DNA of 64,000 nucleotides from Alphaproteobacteria bacterium (lineage in GTDB: Bacteria; Pseudomonadota; Alphaproteobacteria; Rhodospirillales; Casp-alpha2): NCBI GenBank assembly GCA_024279135.1, contig JAJRRU010000032.1, positions 1 to 64,000 on the forward strand. Reading direction: 5' to 3'. Positions 1 to 9,472 of the stretch are shown here, piece after piece. Within the stretch, counting starts at the first letter, position 1, and the number at the start of each line of letters is the position of its first letter. Below the pieces are notes generated by a model. That model worked only from the letters and a program-made list of their open reading frames with translations. It did not search any database and had not been told where the DNA came from. Position numbers and translations under genes: made by a program.

Positions 1-84
1 AGCAAAACATTGTTGACCAGCTAACCGAAAAATGACATCAACGAATCAACCAACGGCGTTAATCACGCTCCAAGATTCTACTTC

Positions 85-140
85 CGGCCAAGGTGGCCGT
101 TTTGAATGGAATCAGTGGCCGCTTTCAGTGGAATGTGCAC
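85..140. repeat. IS21-family-type terminal repeat remnant
   Basis: Two imperfect copies of a GTGGCCGNTTTNAGTGGAAT-like unit lie head to tail at about 92-112 and 114-135, followed by TGTGCAC. Such repeated GTGGCCG...TGGAAT units are typical of the ends of IS21-family elements in proteobacteria (recalled knowledge). No istA or istB gene is visible inside the window, so this is either a leftover end or the edge of an element lying to the left. Nothing else is seen in bases 1-285. Confidence 0.4.
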
Positions 141-285
141 GTTACCGGTATAGTGGAAATAGAATTAATTTCCTACCTTGTAGGGACCCATTGTATAGAC
201 CTACACTTTGAGTGTTGTTACTGAATTTTTTGTGCCAAACTGGATAGAAATTTAGCATCAAAGGATAAATTGATAGGCCTCTAAC

Positions 286-1785
286 ATGACCAAGCGCGAA
301 GAAACAATCAAACATCTACGGACCGAGATAGCCGCCTTGGAGTCCAGGCTTGATTCGAAAAATTTTCTGGTTGTAGCTCTCCAGGAACAACTGCATGCGC
401 ATGAGACGTTGACCACCGATGACCGGCGTAATCAAGTATTTCGCCGCGCCGCTATTGATATTACACCGGATACATTGAACCGGGAATTTTCTAACAGTGA
501 ACCGGTTATACTTAAAAACATGAGCGACGCTCTCATTGCGTTAGGTGGACGCTTGGATTTTAAGTTTGCCGAGATAAAAGCCCTTAATGAAATTACCGAC
601 AAGATCAACTCGGGCATGTTTTTCGATGAGGTGCTTGACCATGTTTATGAAAATTTTCACGCGCTCATTCCCTACGATCGAATTGGTGTTGCACTGATTG
701 AGAATAGTGATTCAGCACGTCCATTGATTCGCGCCCAATGGGCGCGCTCGCAATACAAACCAATACTCCTCAACAAAGGCTATGCCGCAACCCTGAAAAA
801 CAGCAGCTTGCAAAAAATTTCAATCACCCATGAGCCGAGGATAATAAATAATCTGGAGAAATATCTGAAGAAAAATCCAAAGTCACATTCGTCCCGGTTG
901 ATGGTGAAGGAAGGAATTCGCTCCAGCCTGACCTGTCCTCTTGTTACCAAAGATAATGTAATCGGCTTTATATTTTTTTCCAGTCTTGAGGTAGACACAT
1001 ACAAGAATCAGCATATTGGACTTTTCTCACAGGTCGCAGGTGAACTCGCCATAACGCTGGAAAAGAGCAGAGCCTACGAAGATCTCTATCTCCGTAATGA
1101 ATTTATCAAAAAGGTTTTCGGCCAATATGTTACAAACGAAGTTGCCGAAGCGGTTTTAAGTAATGATGGCCCCCTTACTCTCGGAGGTGAGCGACGTAAG
1201 GTTACGGTATTAATGGCTGACTTAAGAGGTTTTACGCCGATGTCAGAAAAACTTTCGCCGGAAGAAGTTGTCGATGCCCTCAATATTTTTCTTGGAACCA
1301 TGACCGAGATAGTTATGAACCATGGCGGGAACATCGATAATTTTATTGGCGATGCCATCATGGCGGTATTCGGCATTCCTGTGAGTAAGCCCGACGATGC
1401 TGAACGCGCTGTAGCATGCGCAATCGAAATGCAGAATGCAATGGCATTTGTAAATGCAAAAATTGAAGGGAGGGAACTGCCCGCTCTTTCAATGGGTATT
1501 GGGTTAAGTACAGGCGAAGCTGTGGCCGGTAATATTGGTTCAGAAATGCGAATGAAGTACAGTGTTATTGGCGCAATGGTGAATTTGTCAGCGAGAATAG
1601 AGGGCATGGCAAGCGGCGGTCAAATTTTTGCTTCCGAAGCCACTTTTGATGAAGTTCAGGGCATTGTTCGTTCTGCCGGACATTTAAACGTCCAGCTAAA
1701 GGGATTAAGTCAACCCGTACCAATTCATGAAATTACAGGAATTGGAGGCAATTATAATCTCGATAAAGTAATGCAGAACGATTAA
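286..1785 (+). CDS. GAF domain-class III nucleotide cyclase
   Basis: Soluble 499-residue protein without membrane segments. A short coiled-coil-like N-terminus (about 1-45) is followed by a GAF ligand-binding domain (about 95-265) and a class III adenylate/guanylate cyclase domain (about 290-490). Both metal-binding aspartates are present (D312 in MADLRGF, D356 in FIGDAIMA), as are the transition-state residues N433 and R437. The two residues that usually specify adenine are changed: the Lys of the DKFIGD motif is N352, and the Asp of VIGDxVN is A430. It is therefore probably an active cyclase of uncertain base preference. The GAF domain presumably senses a small cytosolic ligand. It stands alone with no obvious operon partner, and no strong ribosome site is seen before the ATG. 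Confidence 0.88.
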   Translation: MTKREETIKHLRTEIAALESRLDSKNFLVVALQEQLHAHETLTTDDRRNQVFRRAAIDITPDTLNREFSNSEPVILKNMSDALIALGGRLDFKFAEIKALNEITDKINSGMFFDEVLDHVYENFHALIPYDRIGVALIENSDSARPLIRAQWARSQYKPILLNKGYAATLKNSSLQKISITHEPRIINNLEKYLKKNPKSHSSRLMVKEGIRSSLTCPLVTKDNVIGFIFFSSLEVDTYKNQHIGLFSQVAGELAITLEKSRAYEDLYLRNEFIKKVFGQYVTNEVAEAVLSNDGPLTLGGERRKVTVLMADLRGFTPMSEKLSPEEVVDALNIFLGTMTEIVMNHGGNIDNFIGDAIMAVFGIPVSKPDDAERAVACAIEMQNAMAFVNAKIEGRELPALSMGIGLSTGEAVAGNIGSEMRMKYSVIGAMVNLSARIEGMASGGQIFASEATFDEVQGIVRSAGHLNVQLKGLSQPVPIHEITGIGGNYNLDKVMQND

Positions 1786-2454
1786 TTCCAGCCATAACAC
1801 AACGATGGGATGAATGTTCTTATTAACTCCGTGACCAACTCTCATATGAATGTAATATGCCGTCCGTTTCTGGCTGAGGCTGTTAAAAAAAACTCGTCGA
1901 TTATATAGTTTCGATATCTGCCATAGATAATTGCGGACATTTTGATTCCGCTTCGGTGTAATACCGATGCGGATTTTAGTTTTCCTGGCTATATGGTTGC
2001 GGTTCTGGGGCATTGTTTAGGCGTTCATTGATTGCGGTGGTAGAATTTGAACCTACGGCCTTCAGGTTATAAGTTTGATTAGCTACCCTGGAGATAGGCG
2101 CTGACGTCAAACACTCCCCCATCCGCGATCATGCTATTTTTAAGAAGTCGGAGTTCCAGTGTTTGCCCGGCGTATGTCCTTGAGATGAACGGCGACAGCT
2201 ACAGCCTGAACCAAAGTCACAAACGGCGGAAGTCAAAAAAAACCTGGCCAACGAGACCATGGTTGCCCCGGCGGGGTAATTTTACTCCGACCGCTGGTGT
2301 ATTTTTACCCCGGCGTTGACAGAAAGTTGCTTAGGTAGATACTGATACAGTCGAGATATTATTAATCCCGCCTGCTTGTTTCAAGATATTCATCGAAAAA
2401 TATGATTAATAACAAGATGAATTTAATTTCAATTTTATTGAGGGGAATAAATTT
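1786..2454. other. Intergenic region upstream of nirK
   Basis: This 669-base gap holds the decayed tRNA copy described separately and otherwise no convincing gene. The open frame at 2131-2319 has no recognisable domain or ribosome site and was not called. The nirK ribosome site (GAGGGG) lies at about 2440. A short palindrome CTTGTTTCAAG at 2375-2385 lies in the nirK leader, but its spacing does not fit an FNR/NNR box (TTGAT-N4-ATCAA). Confidence 0.5.
2029..2090 (-). pseudogene. Decayed initiator tRNA-Met-like fragment
   Basis: Read on the minus strand, this stretch matches the pattern of alphaproteobacterial tRNA-fMet: GGTAGCT of the D arm, then TTATAACCTGAAGG in the anticodon arm (normally CTCATAACC), then GTAGGTTCAAATTCTACC as T arm and CCGCAATCA at the 3' end (normally CCGCAACCA). 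The anticodon would read TAT rather than CAT, the 5' acceptor strand is missing and the terminal CCA is TCA. It is therefore a degraded copy, not a working tRNA. A second tRNA-end-like string, TGGTTGCGG, lies at 1994-2002. Confidence 0.45.
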
Positions 2455-3630
2455 ATGACCAAGAGTAGCGAAATTAAACAAGGTGTTGCAAAAGAGGAAT
2501 CTCACGATTTATCTGATGTTACACGAAGGGTGTTCCTGACAGGTACAGCAGCAATAGGTACAGGCCTGATCGCCGCCGATTTGGGAATGTCATCAGCCCA
2601 TGCCGCTTCACTTTCAGAAGATGAAATTTCCGATTTACCCCGCGTGAAGCAAGAAATGGTAGCCCCTCCGTTCCTGCCAAATCATGACCAGATCGCCAAG
2701 GGTGGGCCCAAGGTGGTTGAAGTTACATTCGTCATTGAAGAAAAAAAGATAGTCCTCGATGATGAAGGCGCCGAAATCTGGGCGCTGACCTTTAATGGTT
2801 CTGTTCCCGGGCCTATGATTGTTGTTCATATCGATGATTATGTGGAACTTACATTGATCAATCCAGATACCAACGCCATGGAACATAATATTGATTTCCA
2901 TGCCTCTACGGGCGCTTTGGGTGGCGGTGGCTTAACCCACGTATCACCGGGCGAACAATGTATCTTGCGTTTCAAGGCAACGAAGGCCGGGTGTTTCGTT
3001 TATCACTGTGCCCCCGGTGGCGTCATGATCCCTTACCATGTTGTCCACGGCATGAATGGCGCTATCATGGTATTGCCGCGCGAAGGCCTGAGCGGAAAAG
3101 GTGGCGTACCTATTAAATATGACCGGGCCTATTATATCGGCGAACAGGACTACTACCTGGCCAAAGATGAGGATGATGAATACATCAAATATGATTCAGC
3201 AGGTGAAGATTACGCTGATGCCCTGGAAGTCATGGCGACCTTAACACCTTCTCATGTGGTCTTTAATGGTGCCGTAGGTGCTTTGACGGGCGAGAATGCC
3301 TTGAAGGCAAATGTTGGTGAAACGGTTCTGATCATTCACTCACAGGCTAACCGGGACACTCGTCCGCATATAATTGGTGGTCATGGTGATAACGTCTGGC
3401 AAACAGGTTCCTTTTCCGATGAACCACTGACCAATCTTGAGACATGGTTTATTGCCGGTGGCGCCGCAGGTGCGATTACCTATACATTCAAACAGCCAGG
3501 CATTTACGCGTACGTAAACCATAACCTGATTGAAGCTGTCTTGAAGGGAGCTGCCGCACATATCTCCGTCGAAGGTGCATGGGACGATAATTTGATGAAG
3601 CAAGTTCAAAAACCTAGCCCGATTACTTAA
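2455..3630 (+). CDS. nirK: Copper-containing nitrite reductase NirK
   Basis: Reduces nitrite to nitric oxide in the periplasm, the defining step of denitrification. The N-terminus carries a twin-arginine signal (TRRVFLTG at about residue 23) ending near AHA. All copper ligands are visible: type 1 H144, C185, H195 and M200; type 2 H149, H184 and H356. The catalytic pair D147 and H305 is intact. The protein is 391 residues, normal for the family, in a two-cupredoxin-domain layout. A good ribosome site (GAGGGG) precedes the ATG. The dihaem cytochrome gene starts about 50 bases downstream on the same strand, suggesting one transcript. No nirV, nnrR or nor genes are in the window. Confidence 0.96.
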   Translation: MTKSSEIKQGVAKEESHDLSDVTRRVFLTGTAAIGTGLIAADLGMSSAHAASLSEDEISDLPRVKQEMVAPPFLPNHDQIAKGGPKVVEVTFVIEEKKIVLDDEGAEIWALTFNGSVPGPMIVVHIDDYVELTLINPDTNAMEHNIDFHASTGALGGGGLTHVSPGEQCILRFKATKAGCFVYHCAPGGVMIPYHVVHGMNGAIMVLPREGLSGKGGVPIKYDRAYYIGEQDYYLAKDEDDEYIKYDSAGEDYADALEVMATLTPSHVVFNGAVGALTGENALKANVGETVLIIHSQANRDTRPHIIGGHGDNVWQTGSFSDEPLTNLETWFIAGGAAGAITYTFKQPGIYAYVNHNLIEAVLKGAAAHISVEGAWDDNLMKQVQKPSPIT

Positions 3631-3682
3631 CTCGGAAAGGCTTGGAACAATGATATTATCATCGAAACTTCAGGAGGTTACT

Positions 3683-4408
3683 GTGAAATTCTCAAGATTA
3701 CTTTCCCGAACATTATCTTTGGCTATGGCTGCAGCCCTCATTGTGATGGCGCCTGGTTCAGCCGAAGCCGTTGATATCGCAAACGGCAAGAAGCTAGCCA
3801 AGAAATGCCAAGTTTGCCACACACTGGAGAAGGGTGGAAAGAACAAGCTTGGTCCTAATCTGTATGGGATCATTGGCAGCGATTCAGCATCTGTCCCCGG
3901 ATACAAATACTCAGACGCCATGAAAAATTCAGGTGTTATCTGGGATGGCGGTACTTTCAAGAAATTCATTACCAAGCCAAGAAAGTTTATCAAGGGCACA
4001 AAAATGAGTTTCAAGGGGATCAAGAAAGCCAATCAACGCCTTGATTTGCTGGCATACTTTGAAACCCTGCATGATGTAGTCCTGGATTCAACTCATGTAG
4101 GTGATCCTGCTGCCGGTGCTATTGCTGCTATCAAGCATTGCACGGCTTGCCATAGCTTTACTAAAGGCGGGAATACTATCTTCGGGCCTAATTTGTGGGG
4201 TTCTTACGGTGCCAAGGCTGGTGAAGAAGAAGGCTATAATTACTCTGATGTGTTGAAGAATTCCGGGATTTTCTGGACGGACGCTAATATTATCGGGTTC
4301 CTGGCTGATCCAAAAGGGTTCCTCCCTGGCACAAAAGCCCAGTTCCCCGGTGTCAAGAATCCGGATGAAATAGTCGATATTCTGGCTTATATGAAGACAC
4401 TTAAATAA
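3683..4408 (+). CDS. Periplasmic tandem dihaem c-type cytochrome
   Basis: A 241-residue secreted cytochrome. I chose the GTG start at 3683 because a strong AGGAGG lies at 3672-3677 and a standard signal peptide follows (MKFSRLLSRTLSLAMAAALI, ending near SAEA). An upstream in-frame ATG at 3650 has no such site. Two cytochrome c2/c550-like domains follow in tandem: haem motif C42-QV-C45-H46 with distal ligand M108 (TKMSF), and C153-TA-C156-H157. In the second domain the matching position reads TKAQF, so the usual Met ligand is replaced (A219). The two halves look like an internal duplication. Its position directly after nirK suggests that it carries electrons to the nitrite reductase; that role is inferred. 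Confidence 0.9.
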   Translation: MKFSRLLSRTLSLAMAAALIVMAPGSAEAVDIANGKKLAKKCQVCHTLEKGGKNKLGPNLYGIIGSDSASVPGYKYSDAMKNSGVIWDGGTFKKFITKPRKFIKGTKMSFKGIKKANQRLDLLAYFETLHDVVLDSTHVGDPAAGAIAAIKHCTACHSFTKGGNTIFGPNLWGSYGAKAGEEEGYNYSDVLKNSGIFWTDANIIGFLADPKGFLPGTKAQFPGVKNPDEIVDILAYMKTLK

Positions 4409-4531
4409 CCGGTCGCACAAAGCACTCAATTACCGCTCATCAAATGAGGTCTTCGCCAAGCTCACAGCCCAGCCCAGCCCGAAGATTATGCATTTGGTAT
4501 GGCGATGGAAAATATGTGACATAATATATCC

Positions 4532-6961
4532 TTATTTTGCGGCGTTTGCGACACGGACCCTCATACGCTCACCCTTTGGGTCATAGGCTGCTGAAATTGT
4601 TGATTTTCCTGCAAAATGTTTGCCGGCAATATCTATCTCCACAGAAAAATCATCTAGACCGTACATCTGGGCCGGATCAATATATGCCAGTGCGACTGGT
4701 TTGTTTATTCGGTAACCGAACGTCGCCGATGTTGTTTTACCAATGATCCTGCCATTCAGACAAACCGGTTCATTGCCAAGCGGCACCGCTTCTTTGTCAT
4801 CCAGGATAACTGTTACCATTTGAGAAATTAACGGCTCTTCACGGCGCTTAAGCAAGGCTTCTCGACCTATGAATTCCTTGTCCCAAGCCACGGCAAACCC
4901 AAGCCCAGCCTCTAGCGGTGAAATATCGGTATCCAGATCATGACCATAGGCGAGAAATTGTTTTTCGATACGCATAGAGGACTGGGCGAAAATCCCTGCT
5001 GGGCGTGCGCCTTGGGCATACAGCGCATCATATACCTTGCTGGCGTTTTCGGCTTTACAGGTGATTTCCCATCCCGCTTCGCCAACATAGGACAACCGCA
5101 TGGCACGAACATGGGCGCCGTCTATATGAGCCGGGCCAGCTTCGAAATACTTCAGATTGTTAAGTTCAGGTGCTCCGACCTCGGCAATTATTCTGGCAGA
5201 TTGCGGCCCCATTAAACCGAGGACCGCGTAATCTTCGGTGCTATCAGTCAGGGCCACATCCTCGCCGTCCATTAAATGGCGTTTTAACCATGCCATATCC
5301 CGTTTTATCGCCGTCGTCCCGACAAAAAGACGGTAATGATCTTCGGCAATCCGGATGGCTGTCAGGTCGCTCTCAATGCCACCGCGTAGATTTAGTATGG
5401 CCGAATAGATCGCCCGGCCAGGCAGGCGGTCCATCTGGTTGGCACACACTCGGTTCAGGAAAGCACAGGCGTTTTTGCCGGTGACTTCAATCTTGCCAAA
5501 CGTCGACTGGTCAAAGATGGCAGCCTTTTCATGACAGTACATGACTTCAGATTTAACCTGCTCAAACCACTCTGGCTGACCAAAGGTCAGTTCGGGTTCT
5601 TGAGTTTTGCCAAAATACAAAGGCCGTTCAAATCCGTAAAACTGTCCGAAGTGAGCTTTTTCCGACAACCATGTGTCATGCAATGGTGTTTTACGCAAGT
5701 GTCGAGCTGTAGACCACTGCCGTCCAGGGAAGGTTATTTCATAATGCGTGCCAAGAACCTCTGGAACGCGTTCTGCGAGGGCAGCCGCTGAACTAAAGCA
5801 ATCTGGATAGCGTTTCGGATCGGCTTCGTGCAAGTCTACTGGTGTATGGCCATGGATAATGCAATGAGCAAGAGCCATACCGGCACCACCTCCTGTGGCG
5901 ACACCAACAGAATTCATGCCACAGCCGAGGAACATTCCGCGTGTTTCGGCGGCCTCGCCAAGCAGGAAAGAACCATCCGGCGTAAAACTCTCCGGGCCAT
6001 TGACGAGTGATGTCACTTCGGCCGTCTCAAGCGCAGGAAGGCGGTGCAGCGCGTTCATCATCATCGGCTCAAAATGATCCCAGTCTTCCTGCAACAACTG
6101 AAAGGCGAAATTTTCTCCAATACTCGCCGGATCAATCGCCTTGCCCATGGGCTCGAAACATCCGACCAGCAGGCCGCCACTGTCATCCCGAATATAGAGG
6201 TGGCTATCATGGTCTGACAGCGTCGGCATGTTGCCGATGATGCCATCAATTGGCTTGGTCAGCATATAAAAATGTTCACATGGCCAGATCGGGATTTCCA
6301 CTCCGGCCATGCTTGCAGCCTTTTTGCTCCACAATCCTGTACACAGGGCTATGGCATCACAGCGTACCAGGCCTTTATCCGTTTCGACGCCAACAACCTT
6401 ATTATTTTTTGTCAGGATACCTGTCACACCTGTTTCTTCAAAGATTTTAGCCCCATGCATCTTTGCCCCTTTGCCAAGGGCGGCGCAAAGATCGGAGGGA
6501 CTGACCCGGCCATCATCGGGGGACCACACGGCACCCAGAACATCATCCGCGTTCATCAAGGGCCAGAGTTCCAGGGCCTCTTCCTTGCTGACGGACTTGG
6601 CTTCCACGCCAAACATGTGTGCCAGCGATTCCTGGCGCTTAATATGGATCAGACGTTCTTCGGTAGTGGCAATGGAGAGCGACCCCTTGTTAATCCAACC
6701 AGTGGCTTGCCCCGTTTCCTCTTCCAGTTTTGAGTACAAATCGACAGAATACCGGATGAGGTTGGTCAAATTTTGGGTTGAACGCAAAGCCCTGACCTGA
6801 GCGGCAGAATGCCATGTCGTGCCAGACGTTAACTGGTTGCGTTCGATCAGGATTGCATCCGTAACCCCACTTTTTGCCAGATGGTACAATGTTGAGCAGC
6901 CCATGACGCCACCACCAATAACAACGACAGATGCATGGGACGGCAGTATGTTCGTCGACAT
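4532..6961 (-). CDS. FAD-dependent sarcosine/dimethylglycine dehydrogenase-like
   Basis: An 809-residue enzyme of the sarcosine/dimethylglycine dehydrogenase family. An N-terminal DAO-type FAD domain (GGGVMG at 16-21, about 12-370) is followed by an FAO_M linker and a C-terminal glycine-cleavage T-like folate domain (about 430-800). These enzymes oxidatively demethylate N-methyl amino acids and pass the methyl group to tetrahydrofolate. The TTWHSA segment near residue 50 lies where relatives attach FAD through His. It is the last gene of a leftward operon with an amidase and a polyamine-type ABC transporter. The exact substrate (sarcosine, dimethylglycine or another N-methyl compound) cannot be fixed from sequence. 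About 200 bases separate it from the amidase stop; no riboswitch was recognised there. Confidence 0.88.
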   Translation of the reverse strand: MSTNILPSHASVVVIGGGVMGCSTLYHLAKSGVTDAILIERNQLTSGTTWHSAAQVRALRSTQNLTNLIRYSVDLYSKLEEETGQATGWINKGSLSIATTEERLIHIKRQESLAHMFGVEAKSVSKEEALELWPLMNADDVLGAVWSPDDGRVSPSDLCAALGKGAKMHGAKIFEETGVTGILTKNNKVVGVETDKGLVRCDAIALCTGLWSKKAASMAGVEIPIWPCEHFYMLTKPIDGIIGNMPTLSDHDSHLYIRDDSGGLLVGCFEPMGKAIDPASIGENFAFQLLQEDWDHFEPMMMNALHRLPALETAEVTSLVNGPESFTPDGSFLLGEAAETRGMFLGCGMNSVGVATGGGAGMALAHCIIHGHTPVDLHEADPKRYPDCFSSAAALAERVPEVLGTHYEITFPGRQWSTARHLRKTPLHDTWLSEKAHFGQFYGFERPLYFGKTQEPELTFGQPEWFEQVKSEVMYCHEKAAIFDQSTFGKIEVTGKNACAFLNRVCANQMDRLPGRAIYSAILNLRGGIESDLTAIRIAEDHYRLFVGTTAIKRDMAWLKRHLMDGEDVALTDSTEDYAVLGLMGPQSARIIAEVGAPELNNLKYFEAGPAHIDGAHVRAMRLSYVGEAGWEITCKAENASKVYDALYAQGARPAGIFAQSSMRIEKQFLAYGHDLDTDISPLEAGLGFAVAWDKEFIGREALLKRREEPLISQMVTVILDDKEAVPLGNEPVCLNGRIIGKTTSATFGYRINKPVALAYIDPAQMYGLDDFSVEIDIAGKHFAGKSTISAAYDPKGERMRVRVANAAK

Positions 6962-7168
6962 GATTTAAACCTCAAGATAACAAGTGTTATTTTTCTATAT
7001 CAAAAATTTGATCATACGCTATCGCGGCTACATGCCGTTTCCCAAGTACATCGACTTCCGATCGTGCTCCTGGTTCCATGCAAGTGCTATTTACCCATCC
7101 ATCCGACGGGCAGAGTTTTGTCGGATACATAAATAAAGGCTACACTGGCTGTCGGAGCACACCGAACG

Positions 7169-8626
7169 TCAAGTCGAAACAACCCGCAAGGGCGCAGATG
7201 TGTGAATTTGTGGACGACGGTCGAACCAGGGCTTGGCCAGTTCCAGTTGTCTCGCCAAACTCAGCAACGTTGCTTCATCACCATAACGGCCTGCAAACTG
7301 CACCCCGACCGGCAAACCGTTTTCTGTCCAATGCAACGGCACCGACATGGCGGGTTGCCCTGACATATTGTATGGCCAGCAAAATGGAGAATACGAGGAT
7401 ACTGTTTCGAAGTAGGTTCGTGAATCTGAGTAACTGTTCTCATAAGTGTCTAGGGGCCACGGGGGTTGCGAAACCACCGGTGATAGAACCACATCATAAC
7501 GATCGAAAAAGGCAGCGAGTTTCCGACCCATCCGATGCATCACATTGATCGCATTTGCATATTCAGTAGCAGAAATTTGAGTGCCTTCATCTGCCAACAG
7601 CTGTGTGATCCATTCCAACTCATCTTGTTTTGGCTCTCGCCCAAGTGTCTGAGCCACACTGGCGGCCTCTTGTGCCGCACCGACCTTCCAAAATAGAGAG
7701 CCTATTTCCAATCCTTCGTCACCATCAATTTCCGGTTGCGCCTCTTCAACAATATGCCCAAGGTTTTCACATAATTTTGCGGCCAACTGAACCGCCTGAT
7801 GACATGCAGGGTCAATTTTTACAGAGCGATGTGCGTCAAGATGAAATGCAATCCTGAGCGGCTTAAGCGGTCGGCTAATGCTATCCAGAAAGGAACTATC
7901 ATTGTCCAGGCCTCGGTAAAGAGAACCCACCGGGACAATGGCTGTTGCATCTAGAATGGCTGCGCTATCGCGAACAGACCGGGTAATAGCGTGATGCACA
8001 CCCATGCCACCAACACTTTCGTACACATCTGGCCCGCAAACTACGCGCCCCCTGGACGGCTTAAGCCCAAATACACCGCACCCAGAAGAAGGGTTTCGAA
8101 TGGACCCGCCACCATCCGAGGCATGCGCCATGGGAGCATAACCCGCAGCGACCGCAGCCGCAGCACCACCGCTGGAACCACCCGTTCCCCGGCACAAATC
8201 CCAGGGGTTGTGACATTTTCCGAGAGCCTTTGATTCCGTTGAACCGGAAATAGCAAATTCAGGCGTGTTGGTTTTTCCAAAAATGACGAGCCCGGCTTTT
8301 AGATAATGCTCGGTCAGCTTGCTATTATATGTAGCAGGCAGCGCGCTGTGAAAAGAACTGCCACCACTGGTGTGCGTACCTTTCAGATAGATACCGTGAT
8401 CCTTTAGTAGAAATGGAACACCCGACAAAGGACCATCATTTAATCCCTGTTCGATTTGTTTCCGTGCCTGAATCTGCAGATCCTGAACAATAGCGTTGAT
8501 ATCGCCATCAAGCGCATTGATACGGTTGACTGCAGAATCCAGTAATTCATTAGCTGAGACTTCTCCGCGCCGCACCAAATTGGCCAACCCGATTGCGTCA
8601 AAGTCAGTATATTCCGAAAAAGTCAT
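7169..8626 (-). CDS. Amidase signature (AS) family amidase
   Basis: Hydrolyses an amide bond; the substrate is unknown. The Ser-cisSer-Lys triad context is visible: Lys in FLLKDHG, the glycine-rich GTGGSSGGAAAA, and DGGGSIRNPSS containing the nucleophile. The length (about 485 residues) is normal for the family. I chose the ATG at 8626 because GGAG lies just upstream; earlier in-frame ATGs reach 8650 but lack spacing for a ribosome site. It sits between the transporter genes and the demethylating oxidoreductase, so it probably releases an N-methylated amine or amino acid from an imported amide. Related candidates such as the GatA subunit of glutamyl-tRNA amidotransferase are unlikely in this operon. 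Confidence 0.9.
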   Translation of the reverse strand: MTFSEYTDFDAIGLANLVRRGEVSANELLDSAVNRINALDGDINAIVQDLQIQARKQIEQGLNDGPLSGVPFLLKDHGIYLKGTHTSGGSSFHSALPATYNSKLTEHYLKAGLVIFGKTNTPEFAISGSTESKALGKCHNPWDLCRGTGGSSGGAAAAVAAGYAPMAHASDGGGSIRNPSSGCGVFGLKPSRGRVVCGPDVYESVGGMGVHHAITRSVRDSAAILDATAIVPVGSLYRGLDNDSSFLDSISRPLKPLRIAFHLDAHRSVKIDPACHQAVQLAAKLCENLGHIVEEAQPEIDGDEGLEIGSLFWKVGAAQEAASVAQTLGREPKQDELEWITQLLADEGTQISATEYANAINVMHRMGRKLAAFFDRYDVVLSPVVSQPPWPLDTYENSYSDSRTYFETVSSYSPFCWPYNMSGQPAMSVPLHWTENGLPVGVQFAGRYGDEATLLSLARQLELAKPWFDRRPQIHTSAPLRVVST

Positions 8627-8694
8627 TGTACTCCATTGCTTATGCATCACCCCTAATCAAGGCTGAACATGCCTCAGTCTTGAGAGTGCAATAT

Positions 8695-9471
8695 TTAGTT
8701 ATTTTTGGTTCTTGTCAGCAGGTGATAGATCACCAACAGACCAATGGTGATCCCGATAATAAGCGTCGATGCCGCATGGAGTTTCGGGCTGAATTCGAAA
8801 CGGATCATTGAAAAGATCTTAAGCGGGATCGTCACGACACCGGAACCGGCGTTCATATAGGTAACGAGAAAATTGTCGAATGAAACCGTAAATGCCAGTA
8901 TCATTCCACCTACAATGCCAGGCAAGGCAAGCGGTAGCGTGACCTTGAAGAATGTTTCAATTTCAGTTGCCCCCAGATCCTGGGCTGCCTCTTCCAGTGT
9001 TGCGTCGAAATTTGCGAGGCGGGCCGCAACGACGGTAATTACAAAAGGCAACCCGAGCAGTGCATGTCCGCCTATAATTACGAAGAACCCCCCTTTCAGG
9101 TTTAGTGTCGTTGAGAGGGTCAACAAAGCGACCGAGATCACGACTTCAGGGATGATCAGCGGTGACATAAACGTCGCCCGCAGAAATTTTCGTAACCCGA
9201 ATGAATAGCGAACAAGTGCAAGAGCCGCCAAGGTACCAATAATCGACGCGATCAATGCCGACACGATCGCAATCATTGCACTCGTGCCGATCGCCTGCAT
9301 AATTTCGGGATCTTCAAATGCCTCCGTATACCACTTAAGCGACCAACCGGGTACAGGATACCTAGAGAACTTTGATTCATTCAGCGACATCACCACAACC
9401 ATGATGATAGGAGCAAATAGAAATATGTAGACGGCTGCCGTCCAGAGTTTTTGAGTTAAATCGCGTGCCAT
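8695..9471 (-). CDS. ABC transporter permease, PotC-like
   Basis: Inner-membrane permease of the spermidine/putrescine (PotC) type, about 258 residues with several membrane helices. The permease signature EEAAQDLGATEIETFFKV is clear. The start at 9471 follows the stop of the preceding permease by one base; a longer open frame to 9564 overlaps that gene and was rejected. It works with the adjacent PotB-like permease, the PotA-like ATPase and the PotD-like binding protein. Family members carry polyamines, but close relatives in catabolic operons carry other small cationic or amide compounds, so the substrate is open. Confidence 0.92.
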   Translation of the reverse strand: MARDLTQKLWTAAVYIFLFAPIIMVVVMSLNESKFSRYPVPGWSLKWYTEAFEDPEIMQAIGTSAMIAIVSALIASIIGTLAALALVRYSFGLRKFLRATFMSPLIIPEVVISVALLTLSTTLNLKGGFFVIIGGHALLGLPFVITVVAARLANFDATLEEAAQDLGATEIETFFKVTLPLALPGIVGGMILAFTVSFDNFLVTYMNAGSGVVTIPLKIFSMIRFEFSPKLHAASTLIIGITIGLLVIYHLLTRTKNN

Positions 9472-9472
9472 T

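Noticed and set aside
2131-2319. 62-codon plus-strand frame before nirK
   Set aside because: No domain, no ribosome site and unnatural composition (Arg/Pro/Ser-rich); likely chance.
2375-2385. Palindrome CTTGTTTCAAG as FNR/NNR-type site for nirK
   Set aside because: Half-sites are only three bases apart; these regulators need a four-base gap between five-base half-sites, and the ATC/GAT parts are absent.
6962-7168. Possible glycine riboswitch before the dehydrogenase gene
   Set aside because: No conserved glycine-aptamer core or paired aptamers could be recognised by eye.
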